From assembly GCA_963736525.1 (NCBI GenBank), contig CAVTPF010000012.1:310001-374000 (forward strand): a stretch of 64,000 nucleotides of DNA, in the 5' to 3' direction. Below the pieces are notes generated by a model that was not told where the DNA came from, ran no database searches, and worked only from the letters and a program-made list of their open reading frames with translations. The DNA comes from Bog-473 sp963736525 (GTDB lineage Bacteria; Actinomycetota; Acidimicrobiia; Acidimicrobiales; RAAP-2). Position numbers and translations under genes: made by a program. Positions 8,281 through 17,573 of the stretch are shown piece after piece (positions within the stretch are counted from its first letter, which is position 1; each line of letters starts with the position of its first letter).

Positions 8281-9879
8281 GTGAGCGCGGCGACCGATGC
8301 CCCGGCGACCATCCCGGCGACGATTGCCGCAACCGCCGTGCGGCACGGCGACCGGGTGGCCGTACGCGATGGCGCGGCGAGCCTGACCTACCGGGAGCTC
8401 TTCGAGGCCTCGAACGAGTTCGCCGCGGCGCTGACGGCCTCCGGCCTGCGGCCGGGGGACCGGGTGGCGATCTGGTCGCCCAACAGCGTGGAGTGGGTCG
8501 TGGCCGCGCTCGGGATCTTCTCGGCCGGCGGGGTGCTGGTCCCGGTGAACACGAGGTTCAAGGGGGCCGAGGCGGCCGATCTGCTGGCGCGGAGCCGTGC
8601 CCGCGCCCTCGTCACGGTCACCGACTTCCTCGGGAACGACTACGTCGACATGCTCGGGACCAGCGGGGTGCAGCTGCCGGACCTGGACGCCGTCGTCGTC
8701 GCCCGGGGCGACGCCACCGGGCGCGCCACGGACTGGCCGGGCTTCCTGGCCCGGGCGACCCCGGAGGCGCGGGACGAGGTCGACCGGCGCCGCGCCGCGC
8801 TCGGGCCCGACGATCCCTCCGACATCCTCTTCACCTCGGGCACGACCGGCCTTCCCAAGGGCGTCGTGATGACGCACGGTCGCACGCTGCGCGTCGCGAC
8901 GGACTGGGTAGCGATGACCGGGCTCACGGCGGGTGACGTCTACCTCATGGTCAATCCCTACTTCCACATGTTCGGCCTCAAGGCCGGGATCCTGGCGTCG
9001 GTCGACAGCGGGGCGACCATGCTGCCCGAGCCCGTGTTCGACGTGGAACGCGTCCTCTCCCGCGTCGCCGCCGAGCACGTGACCGTGTTGCCCGGCCCCC
9101 CGACGCTGTACCAGACCATCCTCGACCACCCGAGCCGTGACCGCCACGACCTCTCGAGCCTGCGGGTCGCGGTGACCGGCGCGGCCGACATCCCGGTCGA
9201 GCTCATCCGCCGCATCCACGACGAGCTCCCGTTCTCGAGGATCGTGACGGGGTACGGCCTCACCGAGGGCGGCACCGCCTGCGCGACGGCTGCGACCGAC
9301 GATGCCGAAGCCATCGCCACCACGGTGGGCCGTCCCCGACCCGGGTTCGAGCTGCGCATCGTCGACGCGGCAGGCGGCGACGTCGGTGCCGGGCAGTCGG
9401 GCGAGGTGCTCGTCCGCGGCGACAGCGTCATGGCGGGCTATCTGGACGACCCCGACGAGACGGCGAAGGTCCTCTCTCCCGATGGCTGGCTGCGCACTGG
9501 GGACCTCGGCGTCCTCGACGACGCCGGTCGGCTGCGGATCGTCGGACGGGTCAAGGACATGTTCATCGTCGGGGGATTCAACGCGTATCCGGCCGAGATC
9601 GAGAATGCGCTGCTCCGGCATCCCGCGGTCCAGCAGGCGGCGGTGATCGGCATCCCCGACGACCGGCTGGGCGAGGTCGGCATGGCCTTCGTCGTCGTGG
9701 GTCCCGAGCCGGTGACCGAGGACGAGATCATCGAGTGGAGCCGCGGGCGGATGGCGAACTACAAGGTGCCGCGGGCGGTGGCGATCGTCGACGAGCTTCC
9801 TCTGAACGCGACAGGGAAGGTGATGAAGGAGACACTCCGGGAGCAGGCGGCGGGGCGGCGCAGCGGAGCGGCCACGTGA
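8281..9879 (+). CDS. Fatty-acid/acyl-CoA ligase (AMP-binding)
   Basis: A 532-residue ANL-superfamily adenylating enzyme that activates a carboxylic acid to its CoA thioester through an acyl-AMP. Visible motifs are FTSGTTGLPKG (P-loop), GYGLTEGG, GWLRTGDLG, the hinge region RVKDMFIVGGFNAYP, and the catalytic lysine region LNATGKVMK near the C-terminus. GTG 8281 is chosen as start because homology begins just after it and the AT-rich promoter patch lies directly upstream. The stop overlaps the next gene by GTGA, indicating translational coupling to the CoA-transferase. Confidence 0.9.
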   Translation: MSAATDAPATIPATIAATAVRHGDRVAVRDGAASLTYRELFEASNEFAAALTASGLRPGDRVAIWSPNSVEWVVAALGIFSAGGVLVPVNTRFKGAEAADLLARSRARALVTVTDFLGNDYVDMLGTSGVQLPDLDAVVVARGDATGRATDWPGFLARATPEARDEVDRRRAALGPDDPSDILFTSGTTGLPKGVVMTHGRTLRVATDWVAMTGLTAGDVYLMVNPYFHMFGLKAGILASVDSGATMLPEPVFDVERVLSRVAAEHVTVLPGPPTLYQTILDHPSRDRHDLSSLRVAVTGAADIPVELIRRIHDELPFSRIVTGYGLTEGGTACATAATDDAEAIATTVGRPRPGFELRIVDAAGGDVGAGQSGEVLVRGDSVMAGYLDDPDETAKVLSPDGWLRTGDLGVLDDAGRLRIVGRVKDMFIVGGFNAYPAEIENALLRHPAVQQAAVIGIPDDRLGEVGMAFVVVGPEPVTEDEIIEWSRGRMANYKVPRAVAIVDELPLNATGKVMKETLREQAAGRRSGAAT

Positions 9880-11123
9880 CGAGGTCCGAACCGGTGGGAC
9901 TGGGCGCGCTGGAGGACCTGCGCGTCGTGGAGCTCGGCGTGTGGGTCGCGGCTCCCGCGGCGTCCGCCCTCCTGGCGGACTGGGGCGCGGACGTGATCAA
10001 GGTCGAACCGCCGACGGGTGACCCGATGCGCAGCGCCTTCGGGTCACTGGGGATCGGCCAGGACTTCCCGAACCCCGCATTCGCACAGGACAACCGGGGC
10101 AAGCGCAGCATCGTCCTCGACCTGCGCGACCCGAAGGACCGCGGCACGTTCGAGGAGCTGCTCGGCACGGCCGACGTCTTCCTCAGCAATCTGCGCCCCG
10201 ACGCGCTCGACGCGCTCGACCTCGAGCCGGCGGCCACGCTGGCCCGCCATCCCCGCCTCGTCTACTGCAGCGTCAGCGGGTACGGGCTGCGGGGCCCCGA
10301 CCGGAACCGGCCGGCCTACGACATCGGTGCCTTCTGGGCCCGATCGGGCCTCTCGGTCCAGTTGGCCAACAGCGAGGGCGTCCCGCTCAATGCCCGCGGC
10401 GGCATCGGGGACCACATCAGCGGGCTCGCCGCCCTTTCGGGCCTGCTCGCCGCCGTGCTCGAGCAGCGCCACACGGGCCGGGGGCGGGTCGTCGAGGTGT
10501 CGCTCCTGCGGACCGGGACCTACGTCCTCGGGTGGGACCTGAGCCTGCAGGCCACCGTGGGCAAGGTCGCCCGGGCCGAGGCGAGGCAGTCGAACCAGAC
10601 GCCCTTGATGAATTCCTACCGGACCGCCGACGGCCGCTGGTTCTTCTTCACCGGGTTGGAGGCGGACCGGCACATCGACGCCGTGTGCCGCGCCCTCGGC
10701 CGCACCGACCTGCTCGCCGATCCGCGCTTCGCCGATGCGGCCGCCATCCGCCGCCACCGCACCGAGGTCATCGCCCTGCTCGACGAGATCATCGCCGGGC
10801 AGACCCTGGAGGCCTGGGCCGAGCGCTTCGACCGCGAGGGCGTGTGGTGGGCGCCGGCGCAGGGGCCGGCGCAGGTGCTGGAGGATCCGCAACTGGCCGC
10901 CAACGACGGATTCCTCGAGGTGCGCAACGAGGACAGCGGCGAGACGCGGCGGTCGGTCAACGGTCCGGTCAGCTTCTCCGACCTGCCGCTGCGGGCGGCG
11001 CCCCCGGCGCCGCTGCTCGGGCAGCACACCGACGAGGTGCTCTCCGAGCTGGCCGAGCGACGCGCCCGGGCGGCGACGGTCAGCGCTGCGCCCGAGCCCG
11101 GGCCAGGAGGCCGCGGGCGATGA
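9876..11123 (+). CDS. CaiB/BaiF family (class III) CoA-transferase
   Basis: A 415-residue family III CoA-transferase that moves CoA between acyl groups through an aspartyl-CoA thioester. The likely nucleophile is D149 in RPAYDIGAFWARSG, matching the conserved Asp of formyl-CoA transferase. N-terminal LEDLRVVELG and ADWGADVIKVE are standard. The start GTG 9876 overlaps the ligase stop by 4 bp. The 3' end overlaps the convergent acyl-CoA dehydrogenase by 44 bp. Confidence 0.9.
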   Translation: MTRSEPVGLGALEDLRVVELGVWVAAPAASALLADWGADVIKVEPPTGDPMRSAFGSLGIGQDFPNPAFAQDNRGKRSIVLDLRDPKDRGTFEELLGTADVFLSNLRPDALDALDLEPAATLARHPRLVYCSVSGYGLRGPDRNRPAYDIGAFWARSGLSVQLANSEGVPLNARGGIGDHISGLAALSGLLAAVLEQRHTGRGRVVEVSLLRTGTYVLGWDLSLQATVGKVARAEARQSNQTPLMNSYRTADGRWFFFTGLEADRHIDAVCRALGRTDLLADPRFADAAAIRRHRTEVIALLDEIIAGQTLEAWAERFDREGVWWAPAQGPAQVLEDPQLAANDGFLEVRNEDSGETRRSVNGPVSFSDLPLRAAPPAPLLGQHTDEVLSELAERRARAATVSAAPEPGPGGRGR

Positions 11124-12240
11124 CGAGCCGCTGGATCTCGTTGGTGCCCTCACCAATGACCATGAGGGGAGCGTCGCGGTAGTACCGCTCCACCGGGAGG
11201 TCGGTGGTGAAGCCCACGCCGCCGTGGATGCGCATCGCCTCGGTGCTGAGCTCGAGTGCGGTCTCGCTGGCGAAGAGCTTGGCCATCCCGGCCTCCACGT
11301 CGCAGCGCACGCCCCGCTGCCGTCGTTCCGCCGCGTTGCGGGTCAGTAGCCGCGCCGCCTCCAGTCGCGTCGCCATGTCCGCCAGCTTCAGCTGGATCGC
11401 CTGGTGCTCGCCGATGATCTTGCCCATGGTCTCGCGCTGCTGGGCGTAGGCCAGGGCGGCGTCGAACGCGGCCCGGGCGACACCGACGGCGCGGGCGGCG
11501 ATGTTGATGCGGCCGACCTCCAGCACGCCCAGTATCTGCGGCAGGCCGCGGCCCGGCTCTCCGATCAGGTTGGCGGCGGGGATGCGATGGTCGACGTAGG
11601 CCATCTCGACGGTCTCGACGCCGCGGTAGCCGAGCTTGCCCACGTGCTTGCTGACCGAGATCCCCTCGAAGCGCGGCCCGGGCTCCTTCTCGACGATGAA
11701 GGCCGAGATGCCCTCCTCGGAGCGGGCGGCCAGGGCGACGATGGCGGCGCGCTCCCCGTTGGTGACCCAGGCCTTGGTGCCGTTGACGACGTACTCGTCG
11801 CCGTCCCGCTGGGCGCGGCAGGAGATGTTGCGGGTGTCGCTCCCGGCGTCGGGCTCCGAGAGGGAGAGGGCGCCGCGGCGCTCCCCGGTGGCCAGCCGCG
11901 GCAGCCAGCGGCGCTTCTGCTCCTCGTCGCCGTGCGTGAGGATGAGCGTCGCGGCCATGGTGTGGGTGTTGACGATGCCCGTCAGGCTCATCCAGCCGTA
12001 GGACAGCTCCTCGATCACGCCGATGTAGGTCAAGAGGTCGAGACCGAGCCCGCCGTACGCCTCGGGGATGGTGACGCCGAAGAGGCCGAGCTCGCGCATC
12101 TGCTCGACGATGGCGGTGGGGAAGGTGTCGTTCCGTTCCAGCTCCGGGGCGACCGGTATGACCTCGCGCCGGACGAACGTGCGCACGGTCTCGATGATCT
12201 CGGCCCGGACCTCCTCGTCCACCGCGACGGGCGCGCTCAC
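11080..12240 (-). CDS. Acyl-CoA dehydrogenase
   Basis: A 386-residue, full-length FAD-dependent acyl-CoA dehydrogenase that introduces the alpha-beta double bond in beta-oxidation. FAD/substrate motifs are LSEPDAGSD (127-135) and AWVTNGE. The catalytic base is E364 in GEGTNEIQR, the canonical short-/medium-chain position, in contrast to the two paired dehydrogenases elsewhere in the window. It is transcribed alone, divergent from the ligase operon at 12372. Confidence 0.93.
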   Translation of the reverse strand: MSAPVAVDEEVRAEIIETVRTFVRREVIPVAPELERNDTFPTAIVEQMRELGLFGVTIPEAYGGLGLDLLTYIGVIEELSYGWMSLTGIVNTHTMAATLILTHGDEEQKRRWLPRLATGERRGALSLSEPDAGSDTRNISCRAQRDGDEYVVNGTKAWVTNGERAAIVALAARSEEGISAFIVEKEPGPRFEGISVSKHVGKLGYRGVETVEMAYVDHRIPAANLIGEPGRGLPQILGVLEVGRINIAARAVGVARAAFDAALAYAQQRETMGKIIGEHQAIQLKLADMATRLEAARLLTRNAAERRQRGVRCDVEAGMAKLFASETALELSTEAMRIHGGVGFTTDLPVERYYRDAPLMVIGEGTNEIQRLVIARGLLARARAQR

Positions 12241-12354
12241 CGGTTCGGCGCCGCCGGTGGCACGCCGAGGTGGGCGCGGACGCGACGGTGACCCAGACGC
12301 TTCCTCACGGCGATAACCCTACCCTTCGCTGATGTTGACGTCGATCTCAATTCG

Positions 12355-12369
12355 GAGAAGAATGTTTCC
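12355..12369. promoter_or_regulatory. Shared operator site 1 (GAGAA-N5-TTTCC)
   Basis: GAGAA at 12355-12359, five bases, then TTTCC at 12365-12369. On the opposite strand this reads GGAAA-N5-TTCTC, the same form as the sites at 24481 and 33569. It lies in the 131-bp gap between the divergent dehydrogenase and ligase operons, directly in front of the ligase start codon. Confidence 0.55.
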
Positions 12370-12371
12370 CC

Positions 12372-13895
12372 ATGGCTCCGGGCCTCATGCATCGCGGGCT
12401 CGAGTCGGCGGCCTCCCGTTTTGCGGACCGCCCGGCTGTGTTGGCGGGGGACGACACCTGGACGTTCGGGGCACTCGACCGCGCCGCGAACGCCTGGGCA
12501 CGGCACCTGGCCGCCCGCGGCGTCGGTGCCGGCGACCGTGTCGCCGTCATGACGTCCAACCGGCCGGAGTTCGTGGTCGCCGTCCACGCCGCGAGCAAGC
12601 TGGGTGCGGCCTCCGTCCTGCTCAATCCCGCCTGGAAGGCGCTCGAGGTCGAGCACGCCGTCGGACTGACGGCTCCCCGCTACGGCGTGGCCGACGGACC
12701 GGCGGTGGAGGTCCTGTCGGGATGCCTGGGCGCGTCCCGCGTCGTCGATCTCGACGACGCACGAGTGGGCGAGTCCATCGCAGCTGGCGGTGACGCGCCG
12801 CCAGCCGATGCGCGAGTCCACGAGAGTGACGACGCCGTCTTGGTCTTCAGCTCCGGGACGACCGACCGGCCCAAGGCGGTGCGCCACACGCACCGCTCCA
12901 TCTGCCGGGGCACCGCGCACTGGGTCGTCGCGTTGGGCCTGGGCGACCACGACCGGTTCCAGGTGGCGACACCACCGTCACACATCCTGGGGCTCCTGAA
13001 CCTGCTGGCCGCGGCCGAAGCCGGAGCGAAGGTCCGCCTGCACCGCCGCTTCGACCTCGACGAGGAGCTCCGCCGGATCGAATCGGAGCGCATGACGCTC
13101 GAGATGGCGGTCGCACCGATCGCGCTGGCCATGGCGAACCACCCCGACCTCGAGCGCTACGACCTCTCGTCGCTGCGCTACATCATGTGGGGCGCCACCC
13201 CCGTCACCGCCAGCGTCGCCGAAACGGTGACGGCCCGTACCGGGGTTCGCTGGCTCCCGGCCTACGGCGCCAGCGAGGTCCCGGTCATCGCCGCCAACCC
13301 GGTCGAGGACCCGGGGGCGTGGCGCCTGGACTCGGCGGGACTGCCCCCGCCGGACGTCGCACTGCGCGCCGTCGACCTCGACACGGGGGCGGTGCTGGCG
13401 CCGGGCGAGATCGGCGAGATCGAGGTGCTGAGCCCCTCGGCCATGGCCGGGTACCTGCCGGCGGAGGACACGGCCGACGCCTTCGACGACGGGTGGTACC
13501 GCACGGGTGACGTCGGGTGGCTGGAACCTGAAGGCTGGGTCCACCTGACCGACCGCTGCAAGGAGATGATCAAGGTGAGCGGCTTCCAGGTCGCCCCCGC
13601 CGAGATCGAGGCGGTGCTGCTCGGCTTCCCCGGCGTGGTGGACTGCGCCGTCTTCGGGGTAGCCGACGAGCGAGCGGGCGAAGTCCCCGTCGCCGCGGTC
13701 CAGCTCGAGCCGGGCTCGAGCGTCTCGGTCGGCGCGCTCCAGGATCTCGTCGGCGAGGCACTCGCCACCTACAAGCGCCTGCACCACGTGGTGATCGTCG
13801 ACGCCATCCCGAGGACGCCGTCGGGCAAGGTGCTCCGGCGCACCCTCCGGGACGAGTGGGCGCCGAGCTTCGCCCGCACGACGGCGACGCCCTAG
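12372..13895 (+). CDS. Acyl-CoA ligase (AMP-binding)
   Basis: A 507-residue ANL-superfamily ligase. Motifs are VFSSGTTDRPKA (P-loop), YGASE, GWYRTGDVG and the terminal TPSGKVLRRTLRDE with the catalytic lysine. It activates a carboxylic acid for the dehydrogenase pair and hydratase-like protein that follow in the same operon. The stop and next start overlap as TAGTG. Start ATG 12372 abuts the operator at 12355-12369; ATG 12387 is a reasonable alternative. Confidence 0.88.
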   Translation: MAPGLMHRGLESAASRFADRPAVLAGDDTWTFGALDRAANAWARHLAARGVGAGDRVAVMTSNRPEFVVAVHAASKLGAASVLLNPAWKALEVEHAVGLTAPRYGVADGPAVEVLSGCLGASRVVDLDDARVGESIAAGGDAPPADARVHESDDAVLVFSSGTTDRPKAVRHTHRSICRGTAHWVVALGLGDHDRFQVATPPSHILGLLNLLAAAEAGAKVRLHRRFDLDEELRRIESERMTLEMAVAPIALAMANHPDLERYDLSSLRYIMWGATPVTASVAETVTARTGVRWLPAYGASEVPVIAANPVEDPGAWRLDSAGLPPPDVALRAVDLDTGAVLAPGEIGEIEVLSPSAMAGYLPAEDTADAFDDGWYRTGDVGWLEPEGWVHLTDRCKEMIKVSGFQVAPAEIEAVLLGFPGVVDCAVFGVADERAGEVPVAAVQLEPGSSVSVGALQDLVGEALATYKRLHHVVIVDAIPRTPSGKVLRRTLRDEWAPSFARTTATP

Positions 13896-14938
13896 TGGAC
13901 GTCCGCCTGTCCCCGGAGCAGGTGGCCCTGCGCGACTCGGCGGCCCAGGTCGTCGAGCGTCTGGGCGCACGCGCCGTGGCGGAGCTCGACGACGGCGAAC
14001 GGGCCGGCAAGCTCGACGCAGCGGTGGACGCCTCGGGCTGGCGAGAGCTGCGGACGCCCGCAGAGGACGGCGCTCCGTGGGCATCGGCGGTCGAGGTCGC
14101 CCTCGTCGCCGAGGAGATGGGCCGGGGCCTGGCCGACGTTGCCCTGTTCGGCCCGACCCTGGCGGCGGAGCTGCGGCGGGTGGCGGGCGCGCCGATCGCC
14201 GGCGGCCGCGAGACGGTCGCGCTGACCGCGGACCTGTCGCAGCCGGCGTGTGCGGTGGACGGCGTCGTCGTGACCGGCGCGGTGGCGATCGACGCGCGGG
14301 CCGCGACGTCGGCACTCGTGCTCATGGCCGGCCCGGACGGCTACGCGATCGGTGCCATCCCGGTGGCGGGCGTCGCGACCGGTGTGGACCTGACCCGACC
14401 GGTCGCCCGCATCGCCACGGCGATGGAGCCGACGCCGGTGGTGGGATCGACCCGCCACCTCCACGAGGGCGAGGTCGCGGCGTGGCAGAGTCTCGGCCTG
14501 GCCGTCGCGTGCGCCGACCTCGTCGGGACCATGGGCGGCGCGCTGTCGCTGGCGTGTGACTACGCGCGGTCGCGCCGGCAGTACGGCGCGCCCATCGGGT
14601 CCTTCCAGGCCGTCCAGCACCTGTTGGCCGACGCCTGCGTGGCCCTGGAGGGATCCCGCAGCATTGCGCTGCACGCGGCGTGGGCCGTCGACGCCCTGCC
14701 GAGCGTCGACGCGCTGGCGGCGGCCTCGGCGGCCAAGGCCTACTGCGCCCGGGCGGCGCGCTCGGTGTGCGAGACCGCCATTCAGGTACACGGTGGCATC
14801 GGCAACACCTGGGACTGCCGGGCCCACGTCTTCCTGCGCCGGTCCCTTCTCTCGACCGACGTGCTCGGGGGTGTCGGCGCCAACCTGGACCGGGTGCTGC
14901 GCAGCCGAGGGGTGGAGGTCGACGATGGACTTCGCTGA
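13895..14938 (+). CDS. Acyl-CoA dehydrogenase family protein, subunit lacking the canonical base
   Basis: A 347-residue acyl-CoA dehydrogenase homologue from GTG 13895. It keeps the C-terminal all-helical part (ARSRRQYGAPIGSFQAVQHLLAD, IQVHGGIGNTWDCRAHVFLRRS) but has no EG(T) segment with the catalytic glutamate. It overlaps the next dehydrogenase by 14 bp. This arrangement matches the obligate alpha2beta2 dehydrogenases known from mycobacterial cholesterol side-chain degradation (FadE28/FadE29, FadE26/FadE27), where one subunit has lost the active base. The substrate is probably bulky, by analogy only. Confidence 0.85.
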   Translation: MDVRLSPEQVALRDSAAQVVERLGARAVAELDDGERAGKLDAAVDASGWRELRTPAEDGAPWASAVEVALVAEEMGRGLADVALFGPTLAAELRRVAGAPIAGGRETVALTADLSQPACAVDGVVVTGAVAIDARAATSALVLMAGPDGYAIGAIPVAGVATGVDLTRPVARIATAMEPTPVVGSTRHLHEGEVAAWQSLGLAVACADLVGTMGGALSLACDYARSRRQYGAPIGSFQAVQHLLADACVALEGSRSIALHAAWAVDALPSVDALAAASAAKAYCARAARSVCETAIQVHGGIGNTWDCRAHVFLRRSLLSTDVLGGVGANLDRVLRSRGVEVDDGLR

Positions 14939-16055
14939 CTCGGTCGATGAGCGGGCTTTCCGCCTGCGCTTGCGCGACTGGCTCGCGGCCAACGATCCGG
15001 GACTGCCGCCGTCCTCGACGGCCGACGCGTACTGGGCGGGGCAGGCCGCCTGGCACCGGACCCTCTACGACGCCGGGTTCTTCGGGCTCTCATGGCCGAA
15101 GGAGATCGGGGGCCTCGGGCTCCCGAGCGTGTACGAGGTCATCCTCGACGAGGAGCTCATCACCGTTGGCGCACCACCGCGGCCGAGTGTCGGCTACCTG
15201 GTGCAAGGCTTGCTGCGGCACGGGAACGAGGACGTGCGCGGCCGCTTCCTGCCGGGGCTCGTGAGCGGCCGCGAGCGCTGGTGCCAGGGGTTCAGTGAGC
15301 CCGACGCCGGCTCGGACCTGGCCTCGCTCCGCACGCGGGCCGAGCGCGACGGGAGCGAGTACGTGATCACCGGTCACAAGGTGTGGACGAGCTACTCGGA
15401 CGCGGCCGACTGGTGTCTCGTGCTCGCCCGCACCGACCCCGCGGTGGCAAAGCACCGGGGGCTCTCGGCCTTCGTCGTCCCGATGCGCCAACCCGGCATA
15501 CAGCAGCGGCCGCTCACGATGATCAACGGGATCACCCGGGAGTTCGGCGAAGTGCTGTTCGACGGCGCCCGGGTCGACGCGGCGAACATGATCGGTGAGC
15601 CCGGTGAGGGGTGGGCCCTGGCCATGACGATCGTCAGCCACGAGCGCGAGCCGGGCGAGCTCGGCTACGTGGCGCGCTACGGCAAGCTCGTCAACAGTCT
15701 CGTCGACGTCGTCACCGAGCGGCCGGCTGCCTTCGGGTCGGAGCAACGGCGCGACCTGGCCTGGGCGATCATCGAAGCCGAGATGCTGCGGTGCCATGTG
15801 AGCCGCCGGCTCTCGGACCGGCTCGACGGCCTCTCCCACGGGCCCGAGGGTTCCGTCGACAAGCTGCTGATGACCGAGGCCGAGCAGGCGGTCGGCCACG
15901 CCGCCCTCTCCATCGGCGGCTCGTCCGGCCGAGATGGGGACGACACGTGGCAGAAGGTGTACCTCTACAGTCGCGCCCAGAGCGTCATGGGCGGGACGTC
16001 GCAGATTCAACGCAACCTCATCGCGAGCCGGATCCTGGAGCTGCCCACATCATGA
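14925..16055 (+). CDS. Acyl-CoA dehydrogenase family protein, partner subunit
   Basis: A 376-residue acyl-CoA dehydrogenase. FAD-site motifs are FSEPDAGSDLASL and KVWTSYSD. At the canonical C-terminal base position it has glycine (VMGGTSQIQRN), but the helix position used by isovaleryl-CoA dehydrogenase carries E240-R241 (VSHERE). E240 is therefore the proposed base. With the preceding gene it should form a heteromeric enzyme. The same E240-R241 position recurs in the second pair at 29892-31022. Confidence 0.88.
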   Translation: MDFADSVDERAFRLRLRDWLAANDPGLPPSSTADAYWAGQAAWHRTLYDAGFFGLSWPKEIGGLGLPSVYEVILDEELITVGAPPRPSVGYLVQGLLRHGNEDVRGRFLPGLVSGRERWCQGFSEPDAGSDLASLRTRAERDGSEYVITGHKVWTSYSDAADWCLVLARTDPAVAKHRGLSAFVVPMRQPGIQQRPLTMINGITREFGEVLFDGARVDAANMIGEPGEGWALAMTIVSHEREPGELGYVARYGKLVNSLVDVVTERPAAFGSEQRRDLAWAIIEAEMLRCHVSRRLSDRLDGLSHGPEGSVDKLLMTEAEQAVGHAALSIGGSSGRDGDDTWQKVYLYSRAQSVMGGTSQIQRNLIASRILELPTS

Positions 16056-16843
16056 GCACGTACGAGCTACCCGACGAGTTGCAGGTCCGAGACGAGGGCG
16101 CGGTACGGGTGATCACGCTGAACCGGCCCGAGCACCTGAACGCCACCAACCACGTGCTCCACAGCGGCCTGGCGGCGCTCTTCCCGCAACTCGACGCGGA
16201 CGACGACGCCCGGGTGGCCGTCATCACCGGCGCGGGGCGCGCCTTCTCCGCCGGAGGGGACTTTGGCTACCTCGACGAGCTGGCGAGCGATGCCGCACTG
16301 CGGCACACGTCACTCACCCACGGCCGCCAGATCGTGACGGGGATGATGCGGTGCCGGCTGCCGATCGTCGCCGCCGTGAACGGCCCGGCGGTCGGGCTCG
16401 GCTGCAGCCTGGTCGCGCTCTCGGACATCGTCTTCATGGCGGAGAGCGCCCACCTGGCCGACCCGCACGTGCTCGTCGGTCTCGTGGCCGCCGACGGCGG
16501 TCCCGTGGTGTGGCCGCTGCTCACGAGTCTGCAGCTGGCCAAGGAGTACGCGCTGACGGGTGACCGCATCCCGGCACGGCGGGCGGCCGAGATCGGGCTG
16601 GTCAACCACGTCTGTGCTGACGACGAGGTCCTCGACCAGGCCCTGGCCTGCGCCCACAAGATTGCCCGCCTGCCCAAGGGAGCGGTCGAGGACACCAAGC
16701 GGGTCATCAACATCCAGCTCGAACGCGCGGTCCTCGCCTCGCTCGACTTCGCGCTCAGCGCGGAGGACCGGTCCTTCACGACGCCGGAGCTCAGGGCCAA
16801 TCTGGACAGGCTGCTCGCGTCCGACCGCGCCAAGGAGGGCTGA
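16052..16843 (+). CDS. Enoyl-CoA hydratase/isomerase family protein, non-canonical active site
   Basis: A 263-residue crotonase-fold protein whose ATG overlaps the previous stop (ATGA). The oxyanion-hole segments are present (FSAGGDF, AVNGPAVGLGCSL). Both catalytic glutamates of rat crotonase are replaced: the Glu144 position is S119 and the Glu164 position is H139. Simple syn-hydration as in ECH1 is therefore doubtful; isomerase, hydrolase or retro-type chemistry is possible. It ends the ligase/dehydrogenase operon and converges on the GntR gene. Confidence 0.85.
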   Translation: MSTYELPDELQVRDEGAVRVITLNRPEHLNATNHVLHSGLAALFPQLDADDDARVAVITGAGRAFSAGGDFGYLDELASDAALRHTSLTHGRQIVTGMMRCRLPIVAAVNGPAVGLGCSLVALSDIVFMAESAHLADPHVLVGLVAADGGPVVWPLLTSLQLAKEYALTGDRIPARRAAEIGLVNHVCADDEVLDQALACAHKIARLPKGAVEDTKRVINIQLERAVLASLDFALSAEDRSFTTPELRANLDRLLASDRAKEG

Positions 16844-16864
16844 AGCCCGCGGCGGCCGGCGACG

Positions 16865-17533
16865 TCAGGCGGAAGGAGCTTCCGACCGGGGCGAGGGGGT
16901 CCTCGCCGCCAGCCACCCGCCCAGTGCCTCGCCGGCCCTGAGCACGTGGTCCTCCGCCAGCGAGCGGGCGGCCGGCCCGTCACCCGCCGCCATCGCCTCG
17001 AGCAGAGCAGCGTGCTCGTGTCGGCTGCGCCGTTCCTGTTCGGGAAAGAGCTCGAAGTAGTTGCCCGGCACGACCCGGACCGCCTGGCGGAGGTGGGTCA
17101 GCAGGCGTGGTGAGCGCGACGAGTAGTTCAGCGCCCGGTGGAAGCGCCGGTTGGCGTCCACGACGTCGTCGGACCCCTGGATCGCGTCCGCGAGCTGCCG
17201 CAACTGAGCGAGCCCGGTCGGCGTGACCCGCGCCGTGGCCATCTCGGCTGCCTTGCCGGCCAGCGTCGCCAGGATGGCGAAGCTGTCGACGACGTCCGCG
17301 GGGGTGATCCCCACCACCGTCATGCCGCTGCGCGGCGTGATGTCCACCAGCCCCTCGTAGGACAGCTGGAGGAGGGCCTCGCGGATGGGGGTCCGGCTGA
17401 TCCCGAACTCCGCGGTGAGCTCGTCGAGATCGAGGCGGTCGCCGGGTTGCAGGCGGCCGGTCAGGATCCGGTCGCGGAGTTCGCTGGCCGCCTGGGCCCG
17501 GACTGTGGTGCTGATCAGTTTGATATCTGACAT
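16865..17533 (-). CDS. GntR family regulator, FadR (FCD) subfamily
   Basis: A 222-residue protein. The N-terminal winged helix (residues 10-75) contains LTAEFGISRTPIREALLQLSYEGLV, typical GntR. The C-terminal FCD ligand domain shows the metal-binding histidines in RRFHRALNY, RHEHAALLEAM and EDHVLRAG. It is divergent from the flavin monooxygenase/CoA-transferase/lyase operon with 40 bp between starts, so it probably controls that operon and itself. The effector is probably a small carboxylate. Confidence 0.9.
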   Translation of the reverse strand: MSDIKLISTTVRAQAASELRDRILTGRLQPGDRLDLDELTAEFGISRTPIREALLQLSYEGLVDITPRSGMTVVGITPADVVDSFAILATLAGKAAEMATARVTPTGLAQLRQLADAIQGSDDVVDANRRFHRALNYSSRSPRLLTHLRQAVRVVPGNYFELFPEQERRSRHEHAALLEAMAAGDGPAARSLAEDHVLRAGEALGGWLAARTPSPRSEAPSA

Positions 17534-17543
17534 ATTACATATT
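17530..17543. promoter_or_regulatory. Direct repeat ACATATT x2 at GntR start
   Basis: ACATATT at 17530-17536 is immediately repeated at 17537-17543 in an AT-rich patch that overlaps the gntR start codon (17531-17533) and lies 30 bp upstream of the monooxygenase start. The position fits an autoregulatory GntR site and/or the -10 regions of the two divergent promoters. Confidence 0.45.
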
Positions 17544-17573
17544 AAAGTCGGTCACCGCCCGGAAGGGGGAGCG

